From contig NZ_JQML01000001.1 in assembly GCF_000744705.1 (NCBI RefSeq), positions 7,574,017 through 7,638,016 of the forward strand: DNA of 64,000 nt. The letters are read 5' to 3'. Below the pieces are notes generated by a model. The model was not told the origin of the DNA and did no database searches. It saw only the letters and a list, made by a program, of their open reading frames with translations. Positions 9,043 through 18,946 of this stretch are shown one piece after another; the first letter of the stretch is position 1; every line of letters begins with the position of its first letter. A program made the translations under genes and the position numbers. The stretch is from Streptacidiphilus albus JL83. GTDB taxonomy: Bacteria; Actinomycetota; Actinomycetes; Streptomycetales; Streptomycetaceae.

Positions 9043-10128
9043 TTGGAAAGCGCAGGAGCTGTGAAGCTGACGCCGACCGCCGTCGCCATCTACGGCTGGG
9101 CCATCAATCACGGTCAGATATCCGAGGCGGACCGACCCGAGCTGGCCGCCGAACTGCGGGTCGGCGCCGAGGAGATCGAAAACGGGCTCAACCTGCTGGC
9201 GGCGCTGAGACTCCTGGTACCTGCCATGGCCACGGGGGCGCTCACTCCGGCCAGTCCGGACTCGGCGGTGGCCGAACTGGTCAATCCCATCGAAGTGGAG
9301 ATCAAGGAGCTCGAAGGGCTGGCCGGGGATCTGAGGTCCCAGGTGCTGCCGCTGAAGTCGATGTACTTCGAGAGCCGTCAGACCCGCAACCGGCGGGAGG
9401 CGGTCGATGTGATCGACGGTGTGGACCGTGTACGCTCCATGCTGAGCGAGGCCTCCCGCGCCTGTTCCGTCGAAATTCTCAGCGCTCACCCGGGAATCTT
9501 CTCCGCCGGTGCCATCGAGAGCTCGCTCTCCACGGACCTGGAGCTGCTGAACCGCGGCGTTCGTATGCGCTCTCTCTTCCAGCACCCGGCCCGGGTGAAT
9601 CCCCAGATGCGTGAACTGGTGGGGCAGCTCGGTCGGGCCGGCTGCGAGATCCGCACCTGCGAGGAGATCTCCGACCGGATCATCATCTTCGACCGCGAAA
9701 CGGCGTTCATCCCGAATCGGGTCGGACCGGCCGGAGCCGTGGTGGTGCGCGAGCCGTCCATCGTCGACTTCCTCTACCGGAAACTCGAAAAGGAATGGTC
9801 GGTCGCGGTGCCGTTCGACGGCGAGACGACCACCCCCTCGGGGGACGGGATCGCCGACGAGGAGATCAAGCGGGCCATCCTCCGCATGCTCGCCACCGGG
9901 GCCAAGGACGATCTGATCGCGCGCCGGCTGAGCATCTCGGTGCGGACCTGCCGTCGCCATGTCGCCGAGGTGATGGACGAACTGCAGGCCTCCAGCCGGT
10001 TCCAGGCCGGAGTCCACGCCCTGCGGGCGGGGCTGCTCACCAACTCGGCGACGCCGAACACGAAGCCCGCCGCCGACACCGCCGCCGACGAGCCGGGGGA
10101 GCCCCAACTGTCGGACCTGGCCGGCTGA
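9043..10128 (+). CDS. TrmB-like / LuxR-type transcriptional regulator
   Basis: 361-residue regulator. The N-terminal ~70 residues form a TrmB-like winged helix (TPTAVAIYGWAINHG...). The middle resembles the phospholipase-D-like effector part of TrmB proteins (RVRSMLSEA...LLNRGVRMRSLFQHP...). The C-terminus carries a LuxR-type HTH (ARRLSISVRTCRRHVAEVMD). Such hybrids are common in Streptomyces clusters. The start is uncertain: TTG at 9043 is the longest reading; GTG at 9061 gives a natural VKLTPTAVAIYG opening, but its AGGAG is only 2 nt away. It follows the exported peptide gene by 176 bp and may respond to it. Confidence 0.82.
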   Translation: MESAGAVKLTPTAVAIYGWAINHGQISEADRPELAAELRVGAEEIENGLNLLAALRLLVPAMATGALTPASPDSAVAELVNPIEVEIKELEGLAGDLRSQVLPLKSMYFESRQTRNRREAVDVIDGVDRVRSMLSEASRACSVEILSAHPGIFSAGAIESSLSTDLELLNRGVRMRSLFQHPARVNPQMRELVGQLGRAGCEIRTCEEISDRIIIFDRETAFIPNRVGPAGAVVVREPSIVDFLYRKLEKEWSVAVPFDGETTTPSGDGIADEEIKRAILRMLATGAKDDLIARRLSISVRTCRRHVAEVMDELQASSRFQAGVHALRAGLLTNSATPNTKPAADTAADEPGEPQLSDLAG

Positions 10129-10403
10129 CTGCAGCCGCACGCGGTGCTCGGGCAGCCGTCCCAGCACCGCGTGGCGGTATGCCGCGGGCGGCTCCGAGGC
10201 CGGACCGGCCCCGGGCAGTGAAGGGTCGGCCGGACTTGTTACTGACTGGTAATGCACGCCCCGCTCGGGGCGGGGCGAGCCCTCGCCGGCCGTTCCGGCC
10301 GGTCCGCGCGCACCGGGGGCCTCCCGTGTCGGCTTGTTCCCTCGCGTGGGCGGGTCCAGGCTGATCCTATGGAGTCCGGGAGCCGAGACCACGGATCGCA
10401 GCG

Positions 10404-12569
10404 ATGAGTACCCCCGTCGACGACACCGACGGCACTGACCTGCTGGCAGGCATGTTCGCCCGTGCGCCCGTGATCTTTGCCGCGCTCAGCGGTCCCGACC
10501 ACCTGCTCGAAGGAGCGAACGAGGCCTTCTTCCAGGCGGTCGGGGTCGGCCGGGGAGCCGAGCTACTGGGCCGCCCGGTGGCGCAGGCGGTGCCCGAGCT
10601 GGTTCACCAGGGCCTGCTGGAGCTGCTGGACGCGACCTATCGCGATGGGGAGCCGTTCGTGGAACAGGGCGCCCCGGTGCTGCTCGGACCGGCGGGCCGG
10701 GCGCGCCAGCGGTACTTCGACTTCAGCTTCGAACCCCGCCGCGACCGGGCCGGGCGGGTCCGGGGCGTGGCCTTCCTCGCGGTGGACGTGACCCGGCCGC
10801 GCGCCGCCCGCAGACTGGCCGCCGAGCAGCAGGTACTGCTGGAGCAGATAGCCCGGGACGCGCCGCTGTCCGAAGTCCTGGACGGCATGTGCCGGGCCAT
10901 CGAGAAGCTCTCACCCAAGGTGCTCAGTTCCGTGCTCCTCCTGGACGAGACCGGAGCCCGACTGGTGCACGGAGCCGCCCCGAGCCTTCCCGGCTTCTTC
11001 AACGAGGCCGTCGACGGCAGCGAGATCGGGCCGCGGGAGGGCTCCTGCGGGACCGCCGCGTACCGCCGGGAGATGGTGGTGGTCAGCGACATCGCCGTGG
11101 ATCCGCTCTGGGCCGACTACCGGGACCTGGCCCGCCGGGCCGGGCTCGCGGCCTGCTGGTCGTACCCGATCACGGCCGGCACCGGGGAGCTGCTGGGCAC
11201 CTTCGCCATGTACTACCGCACGCCACGGGCGCTGAACGAGGACGATCTCGACCTGAGCATCGTCTTCACCCGCACGGCGGCCCTCGCCATCGAGCGGCAC
11301 CGGACCGAGCAGGCGCGCCGCCGGGCGCACGAGAGCGAGCAGGCCCTCAGCTCCGATCTGGCGTTCCTGCTCGACTCCAGCACGGCGGTCAGCGAGGAGG
11401 CGCACTACCCGCAGAACATGCAGCGGATGGCACGGATCGCGGTACCGGCCCTGGGGCCGGTCTGCGTCATCGACGTGCTGGAGGAGGGACGGATCCGGCG
11501 GGTGGCTGTCGGCGTCGCGCCGGAGCTGCCCCGCCGGGCCGGGGAACTGCTGGCGGCCGAGACGCCGGCCCGGTCCGGGGCCTCCCTGGTCGGGCGCGTG
11601 CTCGCCACCGGCGCGAGCGAGGTCAGCCGGACCGCCCCCTCGGGGCCCTGGCAGGACCTGGGCCTGCGGATCACCGGGCAGGCCTGCTTCCCGCTGACCG
11701 CACGGGGGCACACCTTCGGCACGCTGACGCTGGTGGCGACCGAGGAGCAGCCGCTGGACGCGCGGGCGATCGCCCTTGCGGAGGAGCTCGCCCGCATCGC
11801 CGCGGCCGGCGCCGAGACCACGCGCCAGTACGACCAGCGGGCGCGTCTGGCGCACGACCTGCAGGCCGGGCTGCTGCTGGCTGCCCTGCCGGTGGTGCCC
11901 GGCGCGCAGCTGGCCGCCTCCTACCGGCCGGCGGGCGAGGGGTTGGAGATCGGTGGTGACTTCTACGACGTCTTCCCGCTCCCGGGGGACTGGTGGGGGC
12001 TGAGCATCGGGGACGTCTGCGGCCGGGGCGCCTATGCGGCGACCACCACCGCACTGGTCCGCAACACGGTCCGTGCGGTGGCTCCGTTGCTGCCGACCCC
12101 GGGCGCGGTGGCGCAGGCGGTCAACGAGGCGCTGCTGGGCCGGGAGGACAACGGCGAGAGCTTCGTCACCATGATCTATGCCGAGCTGCGGCGGACGCGT
12201 GAGGGGATCGCGGTGAGCATGGTCCGGGCCGGGCACCCGCCCCCCGTGGTGCGCCGGGCCGACGGCGTCGTGGTCAGCCCCAGCCCGGCCGGCCAGCTGC
12301 TCGGCGTCTCCGCCGACCCGGAGCTCCTGCTGGACTCGTTCACCCTGGCCGGCGGGGACAGCCTGGTCCTGGTGACCGACGGAATCCTGGAAGCCCGGGA
12401 CCCGGCCGGGAACTTCTTCGCCGAGGAACGCCTCGCTGCCGCCGTCCGGTCGACCACCGGAATCAGCGACGTGCACCGGATCCTCGACGCGGTCACCGGC
12501 GCCGTGGACGCCTTCACCGGCGGCGTCACCGACGACGACCAGGCGGTGCTGGCCCTGGTCGCCGACTGA
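10404..12569 (+). CDS. PAS-GAF-SpoIIE protein phosphatase
   Basis: 721-residue PP2C/SpoIIE-type Ser/Thr phosphatase with sensory domains: PAS (~15-130), GAF (~145-300), a second GAF-like region (~325-490) and the SpoIIE domain (~500-720). Phosphatase motifs include LEIGGDFYDVFPL, the GDVCGRG metal-binding Asp, MVRAGHPPP, LVLVTDGILEAR and the final TDDDQAVLAL. In Streptomyces these usually act on anti-anti-sigma factors in stress or developmental switches. No anti-sigma partner is adjacent. It converges on the LAL regulator gene with only 19 bp between stops. Confidence 0.92.
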   Translation: MSTPVDDTDGTDLLAGMFARAPVIFAALSGPDHLLEGANEAFFQAVGVGRGAELLGRPVAQAVPELVHQGLLELLDATYRDGEPFVEQGAPVLLGPAGRARQRYFDFSFEPRRDRAGRVRGVAFLAVDVTRPRAARRLAAEQQVLLEQIARDAPLSEVLDGMCRAIEKLSPKVLSSVLLLDETGARLVHGAAPSLPGFFNEAVDGSEIGPREGSCGTAAYRREMVVVSDIAVDPLWADYRDLARRAGLAACWSYPITAGTGELLGTFAMYYRTPRALNEDDLDLSIVFTRTAALAIERHRTEQARRRAHESEQALSSDLAFLLDSSTAVSEEAHYPQNMQRMARIAVPALGPVCVIDVLEEGRIRRVAVGVAPELPRRAGELLAAETPARSGASLVGRVLATGASEVSRTAPSGPWQDLGLRITGQACFPLTARGHTFGTLTLVATEEQPLDARAIALAEELARIAAAGAETTRQYDQRARLAHDLQAGLLLAALPVVPGAQLAASYRPAGEGLEIGGDFYDVFPLPGDWWGLSIGDVCGRGAYAATTTALVRNTVRAVAPLLPTPGAVAQAVNEALLGREDNGESFVTMIYAELRRTREGIAVSMVRAGHPPPVVRRADGVVVSPSPAGQLLGVSADPELLLDSFTLAGGDSLVLVTDGILEARDPAGNFFAEERLAAAVRSTTGISDVHRILDAVTGAVDAFTGGVTDDDQAVLALVAD

Positions 12570-12588
12570 ACAGCAGTGGTCCGTGGGC

Positions 12589-15558
12589 TCAGGCCGGCTG
12601 GGTCGCCGAGCCGCGGCCGACGACGTGGCGGGTCGTCTCCGCCGCGTAGTCGCAGAGGGCGGCGCGGTTGGGACGGCCGGTCTTGGCCAGCAGGCTGGCG
12701 ACGTGCTTCTCGACGGTGCGCGGGGAGATGTACAGCCGCTGCGCGATCTCCTGGTTGCCCATGCGGGGTACCAGCAGCAGGAAGACCTCGTACTCGCGCG
12801 CGGTCAGCCCCTGCCACCGCAGCTCCGCGGGGACCTTCGCGGAGCCGCCGCGCCGCTGCCGGACGGTGGCTCCGGCGCGCCGCAGCAGCTCGCGGCAGGC
12901 ATTGGCCACCGCCGGTACGGCAGCGCCGTGGAAGTACTGCTCGGCGGTGCGCAGCCAGTCGACCGGATCGCCCCAGCCGTCGGCCAGCGCCGCCTCCGCG
13001 ACCAGCCGGAGGCCGAGGTGATGCGCCATCGGGAAGTGCTCCGACGCGGCCCGGGCCTGCGCCACCGCTTCGAGCGCGGCCGTCGTCCGCCCGGCCCGGC
13101 CCTGGTGCACCGCGTACGCGAGCTGCTCGAACTGCCGGTTCCAGGGCAGTCGGGCCGCCGGATCGGCCGCCGCCGCACGGTGTTCCGCCGGGTCCGCCCG
13201 GCCGGACAGGGCGCGCAGCAGCGGGCGCAGCCCGTAGCGGCCGTTGAAGTAGAAGACCGTGGGGTTGGCCTCCTCCCAGCCGAGTGCGCGGTCGAGTTCG
13301 TCGAGCGCCGCCGCACGGTCCTCCTCCAGCAGCGCGCAGACCGCCCGGCTGCCGAAGACCAGCGGCAGCTGCAGCGAGTGCTCGCCGTCCCAGCGGTGGA
13401 ACTCGGCCAGTTCCTCCTCCATCTCCCGGCGGCGTCCCTGGTGCGCGGCCAGTGCGGCCCGGGTGAGCAGGACGTACTGGTGGATGTCGGCGTCGCCCAT
13501 CCGGGCGGTGGCCTCGATGCAACGGTCGGTCAGCTGTCGCGCCGCGGCGTACTCGCCGCGCAGGACGGCCTGCATGGCCATGGTGGCCTCGGCGGTGTGC
13601 ATCAGCACCAGGGAGCCGAGGCCGAGCGCGGCCCGGTGGGCCCGTTCGAGCCGGTGCACGGTGCCGCTGCGCATGAAGTCATTGGTGCCCAGCCGGATCA
13701 GCAGGCTCACCTGCCAGGTGATCAGCCGGTGCTCGGTGGCCAGCGCCAGCCCGCGCTCCAGGCAGGCGTCGGCCCGGCCGAAGCCATGTCTGCGCTCCAA
13801 CAGGGCCAGGAACTGCCAGGCCTGGCAGGCGACTTCGGCCAGTCCGGCACGCTCGGCGCCGTCCGCGGCCCGCCGGGCCAGGCGCTCCGCCTCGACCGCC
13901 CGGTCCGCGGCGGCCGGCTCGCCGGCGGCCGGTTCGGCGCCGGTGAGCACCAGATGGGCCTCGACCACGTCGAGGGCCGGGGTGTGGGCCGCGCCGTCGC
14001 CGAGCAGCCGCCGGACGTAGCGCAGTTGGGCCGCGGCCTCCTCGTTGCGCAGGACGTTGACGGCTGCCCAGGCGAGTCTGGTGTGCAGGGCGGCGGTGCG
14101 GGCGGTGTCCAGCCTGCCCGGACCGGCCTCGGGGATGTTCTCGGCCAGGAGCAGCGCGCGGTCCAGCTGGCCGCGTTCGATCAGCGCGTTGACCAGCTGC
14201 TCCACCACGTCCGAGCGGTCCGCGCCCCAGGCCGGGTCGGCGAGCAGGTCGTGGGCCCGATCGAGCAGTTGGACGGCGGAGTCGACGGCGCCGCTGCCCA
14301 GCGCCTCCGTGCCTGCCTGCGCGTACCGCAGCGCGGCGGACCGGGTGTCGCCGGCGGTCAGCCGCAGCTCCGCGACCCGGAGGCACCACTCGCCGGGCAG
14401 CCCGGGATGGGCCTGACCGATCGCGTCGGCGGTCCGGGTGGCGATGGCGGCCCGCTCGGGCGGGAGCAGCTCGGCGCGCAGGGCGTCCGCGGTCAGCGCG
14501 TGCCGGAACTCGTACCAGTCGCCCACCGGGCCGCTGGGCGAGATCAGTTGGGCGTCGATGCTGGCCCGCAACTGCACCAGCAGCTCGCGGCCGGTCAGTC
14601 CGGTGACCGACTGGATGACCGGCAGCGGGAAGCGGCGCCCGAACACGGCGGCGGTCTTGAGCAGCATCTGCCCGCCCGGGCCGAGCCGGGCGGCGCGTTC
14701 GGCCACGCTCCGCATGACGGTGTTCGGGACGTTGATCCCGAGGTCCCCGCAGACCTGCCAGCCGTCGGCGCCCCGACGCAGCACCTCGGCCGCGATCATG
14801 CTGCTCAGCAGTTCCTCCACCACGAAGGGGTTGCCACCCGCGTCCCGGACCAGCTGCTCGGCCACCGGCTCCGGCAGCAGGCCGGTTCCGGCCGCGAGCG
14901 CGAACTCGGCCATGGCCCGGACGTCCTCGGCCGCCAGCGGCCGCAGCTCGGTCAGCACTGCGGAGCGGCGCCGTTCGGCCGCCCTGGCCAGATCCCCGGC
15001 CGGACCGGCCTCCGGGCGCAGCGTGGCCAGCAGGAAGACCGGCAGGCCGCGGATGTTGTCGCAGAGGTACTCAAGGACGGTGAGGGTCTCGGCGTCGGCG
15101 TTGTGCAGGTCCTCCACCAGCAGCAGGCAGCCGGCCTGCTGCCCGGCGGGCTGCTCCCCGACCGCGGCCAGCAGCCGCAGCACGGCCTCGGCCGTCTCCA
15201 CCGGCGAGGGTGCGGCTGCCTGCTCGGCGACTCGCCACTCGGGTAGCAAGGAGCCCAACGCCGTGCGGTACGGGGCCAGTTTGGCGTCGGTCGGCGGCCC
15301 GGCGAAGCGGAAGTGGGAGAGCAGGGCCTCCGCGATCGGCCGGAACGGCAGGGTGGTGCCGGCCCGGCCGCGCAGCACTGCGGTACCGCTGCTGAACGCC
15401 CGGAACGCGCACTCCGTGGCCAGCCGCGACTTGCCGATGCCGGCCTCGCCCAGCAGGAAGACGGCCTGTCCCTCTCCCTGCCGGGCTGCGGCGAGACCCG
15501 TCTCAAGCAGCGCGAGTTCAGTCCCGCGCCCAACCATCACCGGCGATGTGACGAGCAT
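12589..15558 (-). CDS. LAL-family LuxR regulator (large ATP-binding)
   Basis: 989-residue large ATP-binding LuxR regulator. Walker A GEAGIGKSRL lies near residue 42, Walker B CLLLVEDLHNAD follows, a long TPR-like helical middle spans ~400-880, and the LuxR HTH is C-terminal (LTAREYEVFLLL...YISPRTVEKHVASLLAKT). These proteins are commonly pathway-specific activators of secondary metabolism (PikD and related). The gene starts 69 bp beyond the stop of the lanthipeptide-type precursor gene and shares its strand, so it may regulate or be co-transcribed with the LanM operon. The ribosome site is weak; an internal GTG or ATG a few codons later is possible. Confidence 0.9.
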   Translation of the reverse strand: MLVTSPVMVGRGTELALLETGLAAARQGEGQAVFLLGEAGIGKSRLATECAFRAFSSGTAVLRGRAGTTLPFRPIAEALLSHFRFAGPPTDAKLAPYRTALGSLLPEWRVAEQAAAPSPVETAEAVLRLLAAVGEQPAGQQAGCLLLVEDLHNADAETLTVLEYLCDNIRGLPVFLLATLRPEAGPAGDLARAAERRRSAVLTELRPLAAEDVRAMAEFALAAGTGLLPEPVAEQLVRDAGGNPFVVEELLSSMIAAEVLRRGADGWQVCGDLGINVPNTVMRSVAERAARLGPGGQMLLKTAAVFGRRFPLPVIQSVTGLTGRELLVQLRASIDAQLISPSGPVGDWYEFRHALTADALRAELLPPERAAIATRTADAIGQAHPGLPGEWCLRVAELRLTAGDTRSAALRYAQAGTEALGSGAVDSAVQLLDRAHDLLADPAWGADRSDVVEQLVNALIERGQLDRALLLAENIPEAGPGRLDTARTAALHTRLAWAAVNVLRNEEAAAQLRYVRRLLGDGAAHTPALDVVEAHLVLTGAEPAAGEPAAADRAVEAERLARRAADGAERAGLAEVACQAWQFLALLERRHGFGRADACLERGLALATEHRLITWQVSLLIRLGTNDFMRSGTVHRLERAHRAALGLGSLVLMHTAEATMAMQAVLRGEYAAARQLTDRCIEATARMGDADIHQYVLLTRAALAAHQGRRREMEEELAEFHRWDGEHSLQLPLVFGSRAVCALLEEDRAAALDELDRALGWEEANPTVFYFNGRYGLRPLLRALSGRADPAEHRAAAADPAARLPWNRQFEQLAYAVHQGRAGRTTAALEAVAQARAASEHFPMAHHLGLRLVAEAALADGWGDPVDWLRTAEQYFHGAAVPAVANACRELLRRAGATVRQRRGGSAKVPAELRWQGLTAREYEVFLLLVPRMGNQEIAQRLYISPRTVEKHVASLLAKTGRPNRAALCDYAAETTRHVVGRGSATQPA

Positions 15559-15626
15559 AGGCGGACGCTACCACCGCCCCTACGACCGCACCACAGAGCG
15601 TTTGCGCCCGTCGGGCGCACTGTCCG

Positions 15627-15827
15627 TCAGTTCTGCGAGAGGGTGGTCACGGTGAGCCACTCGGCGGTGAATCCCGCGTCCGGACCCGTCGCCCCGGACA
15701 GCAGACGGGCCCGGCGGCCGGCGGCCGAGGACGCCGAGACGCGGATGTCCCCGGCCGGGTGACATTCGACCGCGCCTTCCCGTGCGTGCGGGTCCTTCCA
15801 GTTGTTGATCAATGCCTCGTCGGTCAC
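15627..15827 (-). CDS. Candidate class II lanthipeptide precursor
   Basis: 66-residue peptide translationally coupled to LanM: its GTG overlaps the LanM TGA (GTGA) and has AGGAGG 7 nt upstream. The opening MTDEALINNWKDPHAR and the HPAGD turn near residue 23 look like class II leader peptides of actinomycetes. The presumed core is rich in Ser/Thr (VSASSAAG, ATGPDAG, LTVTTLSQN) but has no Cys; the only Cys sits in CHPAGD. Lanthionine rings therefore could not form within the core by the usual chemistry. It could be a dehydrated-only product, a non-functional copy, or a peptide cyclised in another way. Confidence 0.65.
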   Translation of the reverse strand: MTDEALINNWKDPHAREGAVECHPAGDIRVSASSAAGRRARLLSGATGPDAGFTAEWLTVTTLSQN

Positions 15828-18800
15828 GACGTTCCTCCTGTGGTTGCGGTGCGGGCGGCGTGGACACGCCGTCCGCCGGCGGGTCCGGGCGGCTGAAGGA
15901 GCAGTACGGACGGTACCCGGTCACCGAAGCCGAGCCTGAGCAGCCCGTGTCCGATTCCGGCCAGGCCGCTGAGCAGCCCGGGGCTGCTCAGCGTGGCAGG
16001 GGTGGCGCAGCGCGGACCGAACCGGTCCAGCGCGGCGAGCAGGGCGCCGCCCCGGGGCAGGGCCGCCCCGGGCGCGGCCCGGCCGGCCGCGGCGGCGGCC
16101 AGCAGCAGTTCGAGCAGGCCGGTCTCGCCGTGGCACAGGCTGTGGTCCGCGGTCACCCAGTGCCGGGCCGCGGCGGTCGTCACGGTGTCCAGCAGGGTGG
16201 CGAGTCGTGGGTCGGCGTCGGCCGCCCCGCTGTCGGCCAGCGCCAGCGCGAGGCCGCCCGGCCCCGCGCACCAGCCGGCCCGGGAGTCGCGCACCCGGTC
16301 CGGGGACCAGTGGGCGGCTGCGGCTCGCAGCCTGTCCAGTCCGGCCTCGGCGAACTCCGGCCCGCCGCCCGCGTGGGCGAACCGCAGCAGGGCCCAGCCG
16401 ATGCCGGGCGTGCCGTCGGTGAAGCCACCCGTGGACAGGTCGTCCACCGGGTGGGCGAGCAGTCGGCGGGCGCCGACCCGGGCGGTGTCCCAGGCCGCCG
16501 GCAGGCCCGTCGTCCGGTGGACGGCGAGCATGGCGGCCAGGCAGCCCGCGTCACCGTGCAGCACGCCGGGGTCGGTGCCGGTCCCGGCCGCCGTTGCGGC
16601 GAGGTCGACCGCGGTGGCCGCCCAGGAGGAGAGGTCCGGGTCGTCCAGCAGCCCGGACAGCAGGGCGAGCGCGTAGGCGATCCCGCCGAGTCCGCCGAAG
16701 CCGGTACCGACGAAGGGGAGTTCGGCCGGCTGCCGGCCGAGTGCGGTGAGCAGCGCGGGGATCGGGGTCAACGCCCGGCGGGCCACGTCGGCGTAGCGCT
16801 CGACGCCGGTGAGGTCGGCCAGTTGGGCGAGGAAGAGCGCCGTCCCGCAGTAGCCGTGCGGCAGGCCGGCCCCCTGCGGCAGCAGCGCCCAGTGCAGGTC
16901 GTCCTCCAGCGGCTCCAGCCCGAGCCAGTTCACCCGGCGCCCGTCGTCCTGGGCACCGGCCAGGATCTGGTCGGCGATCCCGCAGGCGGCCGTCAGCAGC
17001 CGCTCCTGGTCGGGGATGGTCGCGCTCGCCGGGCCCGGCGGGGTCACGGCGAGGCGGTGGTCCCCCTCGCCCTTCCGGACGGCGAGGGCGGCGCGGATCA
17101 CCCACTCCTGGTCGTAGCGGTCGGTGCGGCCCATGGCGGCCAGTCGCCGACGCACCCAGTCGTGTCCGGACTCCGCGACCGCGTCGGCGACCGTCGTCCG
17201 GCCGAGCCGCAGCCGGCGCTCGGCCGGGCGGCCGGTGACCAGCGGGACGTCACCCGCCCACAGGTCGGCCAGTTCGGCGTCGACCAGCGCGCGCAGCAAC
17301 GGATCGCCCGCCGAGTCCCGCCAGAGCAGGTCGAGCAGCCGGTCCCGGTCGACCGCGTCCCGCAGCAGGTCCGGATGGGTGGACTCGTCGAGCAGGGCCG
17401 TGTACTGCCGGGTGTGGCGGAGCACCACCCGGGTCTCGTCGGCCGCGGAGCCGGCCAGCAGGCCGGCCAGTCGGTCGCGGCCTGCGGCGATCGCGTCGTA
17501 CCCGGCCCGGAAACCGGCCAGCAGGGCCTCGGTGTGCACCGCCGGATCGGCGTCGGCGCCGTTCAACCGGGGCCGGTTGTCCGCAGGACGGAAGACCCCG
17601 GTGGTGCGGATCAGCTGCATCTCGTCGGTGGCCGGGGCCGACCATCCGGTGACCGGGTCCGGCAGCGGCGCGTCCGGGTCGCCGCCGAGCGCGGACAGGT
17701 CCACCGCGCCGTGGTCGCCCACCAGCAGCACCGGCAGCAGCGCCGTCCGGTACACCGAGTCCGTCAGCAGGACCCGCGCCGGGTCGAGGAGGTCCTCCGA
17801 CGGCCGTTCCAGGGTCGGATGGAAGAGGGTCTCCAGATCCACCAGCACCGGCTGGTCCGCACAGGCGATGAGGTTCTCGAAGTGGAAGTCGGTGCCGCCG
17901 AGGGTGTGCGCCAGCGCCAGCAGCGCGCCGAAGCGGCGGTAGAAGCGGCCGACCTGGGCGTCGTCGGTGCAGGGCGAGGCGGCCGCGTGCTCGACCCAGC
18001 CGTAGCCGGGCCGCTCCAGCACCGTCAGGGTGCGCAGGTCCAGGTCGGGCAGGCGGGAGTTGAGCCAGTGGACCGCCTCGTTGAAATGCCGGTGCGCCGC
18101 CAGCGAACGGGGTTTGAGGACCACCCGGTCGCCGTGCTCGAAGCTCAGCACGGCGACCGCCCGGCCACGCCGGTGCCGGTCTCCCGCACCGGCGCGCACC
18201 TCGGCCAGCAGACCCGGGTCACGCCCGGCGAACACCGTCTCGACCAGCGCGGCCCGGTCCTCGGCCAGCCGGACCAGCAGCTCGGACCAGGCGTCGACCG
18301 CGTGCTCGCAGGCCTGTGCCAACAGCCGTGCCAGTACCGGGTACTCGGTCAGCAGCGCGCCGAGACCGGCCCGGGACGCGGTCCGGCGGACGAAGTCGGC
18401 GAACCGCAGCTCGGGGGTGGCGCCGTCGAGCGCCCCCCGGACCCGGAGGACGTTCAGTTCGAGGACCAGGGTCCGCCGCGCCAGCCGGACCAGCACCGCT
18501 GCCAACTGCTCGGTGAAGCAGCGCCGCAGCGCCCCGGGGTCGGCCGGCGCTCCGGCGGCGAGCTGCTCCGCCGCGTGCAGCAGCCGTTCCGCCGCGGTCA
18601 GGGTGAACGGCGCGAGTACGGTGGCGAAGCCCTCCTCCCAGGAGAGCCCGGCGACCGGAGCCGGCGCCGCCGTCGGCGCGGCGCGCAGCGCCCGCTGGGC
18701 GGTGTCGGCCCAGGACGGCCGCTCCAGCCGGGCCGCCAGTTGCTCCGGCGCTTCGGCGAGCAGCGCGCCCAGTCCCCGTTCGTCCAGGCCGAGGTCATCC

Positions 18801-18946
18801 AGCCTGCGGTGGAACAGGGCCTCTGACTCGTAGTCATCACGCCAGTGCTGCGTCCCCCCGGCCGGGCTCCCGCCCGACCCGGAATGCGCGGGCAGCCGCT
18901 CGGTCAGCGAGACACCCCGGACCCACCAGGTGCGCGCAATGGTCAT
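15824..18946 (-). CDS. lanM: LanM-type lanthipeptide synthetase
   Basis: 1040-residue bifunctional class II lanthipeptide synthetase. The N-terminal dehydratase (DUF4135-type, ~180-560) shows VVLKPRSLAAHRHFNEAVHW, a TDFHFEN catalytic segment and LVDLETLFHP. The C-terminal LanC-like cyclase (~690-1030) has GFGGLGGIAYAL, HGDAG and the zinc ligands in GWCAGPGG (~892) and LCHGETG (~938). It would dehydrate Ser/Thr and add Cys thiols. The only in-frame ATG with a sensible N-terminus (MTIARTWWVRG) was chosen although its ribosome site is weak. Divergent from a 25-residue peptide gene; no LanT transporter or protease gene is adjacent on its own strand. Confidence 0.93.
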   Translation of the reverse strand: MTIARTWWVRGVSLTERLPAHSGSGGSPAGGTQHWRDDYESEALFHRRLDDLGLDERGLGALLAEAPEQLAARLERPSWADTAQRALRAAPTAAPAPVAGLSWEEGFATVLAPFTLTAAERLLHAAEQLAAGAPADPGALRRCFTEQLAAVLVRLARRTLVLELNVLRVRGALDGATPELRFADFVRRTASRAGLGALLTEYPVLARLLAQACEHAVDAWSELLVRLAEDRAALVETVFAGRDPGLLAEVRAGAGDRHRRGRAVAVLSFEHGDRVVLKPRSLAAHRHFNEAVHWLNSRLPDLDLRTLTVLERPGYGWVEHAAASPCTDDAQVGRFYRRFGALLALAHTLGGTDFHFENLIACADQPVLVDLETLFHPTLERPSEDLLDPARVLLTDSVYRTALLPVLLVGDHGAVDLSALGGDPDAPLPDPVTGWSAPATDEMQLIRTTGVFRPADNRPRLNGADADPAVHTEALLAGFRAGYDAIAAGRDRLAGLLAGSAADETRVVLRHTRQYTALLDESTHPDLLRDAVDRDRLLDLLWRDSAGDPLLRALVDAELADLWAGDVPLVTGRPAERRLRLGRTTVADAVAESGHDWVRRRLAAMGRTDRYDQEWVIRAALAVRKGEGDHRLAVTPPGPASATIPDQERLLTAACGIADQILAGAQDDGRRVNWLGLEPLEDDLHWALLPQGAGLPHGYCGTALFLAQLADLTGVERYADVARRALTPIPALLTALGRQPAELPFVGTGFGGLGGIAYALALLSGLLDDPDLSSWAATAVDLAATAAGTGTDPGVLHGDAGCLAAMLAVHRTTGLPAAWDTARVGARRLLAHPVDDLSTGGFTDGTPGIGWALLRFAHAGGGPEFAEAGLDRLRAAAAHWSPDRVRDSRAGWCAGPGGLALALADSGAADADPRLATLLDTVTTAAARHWVTADHSLCHGETGLLELLLAAAAAGRAAPGAALPRGGALLAALDRFGPRCATPATLSSPGLLSGLAGIGHGLLRLGFGDRVPSVLLLQPPGPAGGRRVHAARTATTGGTS

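Noticed and set aside
10129-10403. Small genes between the TrmB-like regulator and the phosphatase
   Set aside because: Only GC-driven short frames with no ribosome sites; the TTAC/GTAA dyad there is too short to call an operator.
15812-18826. A 1004-codon plus-strand open frame
   Set aside because: Antisense to lanM, whose catalytic and zinc motifs are intact.
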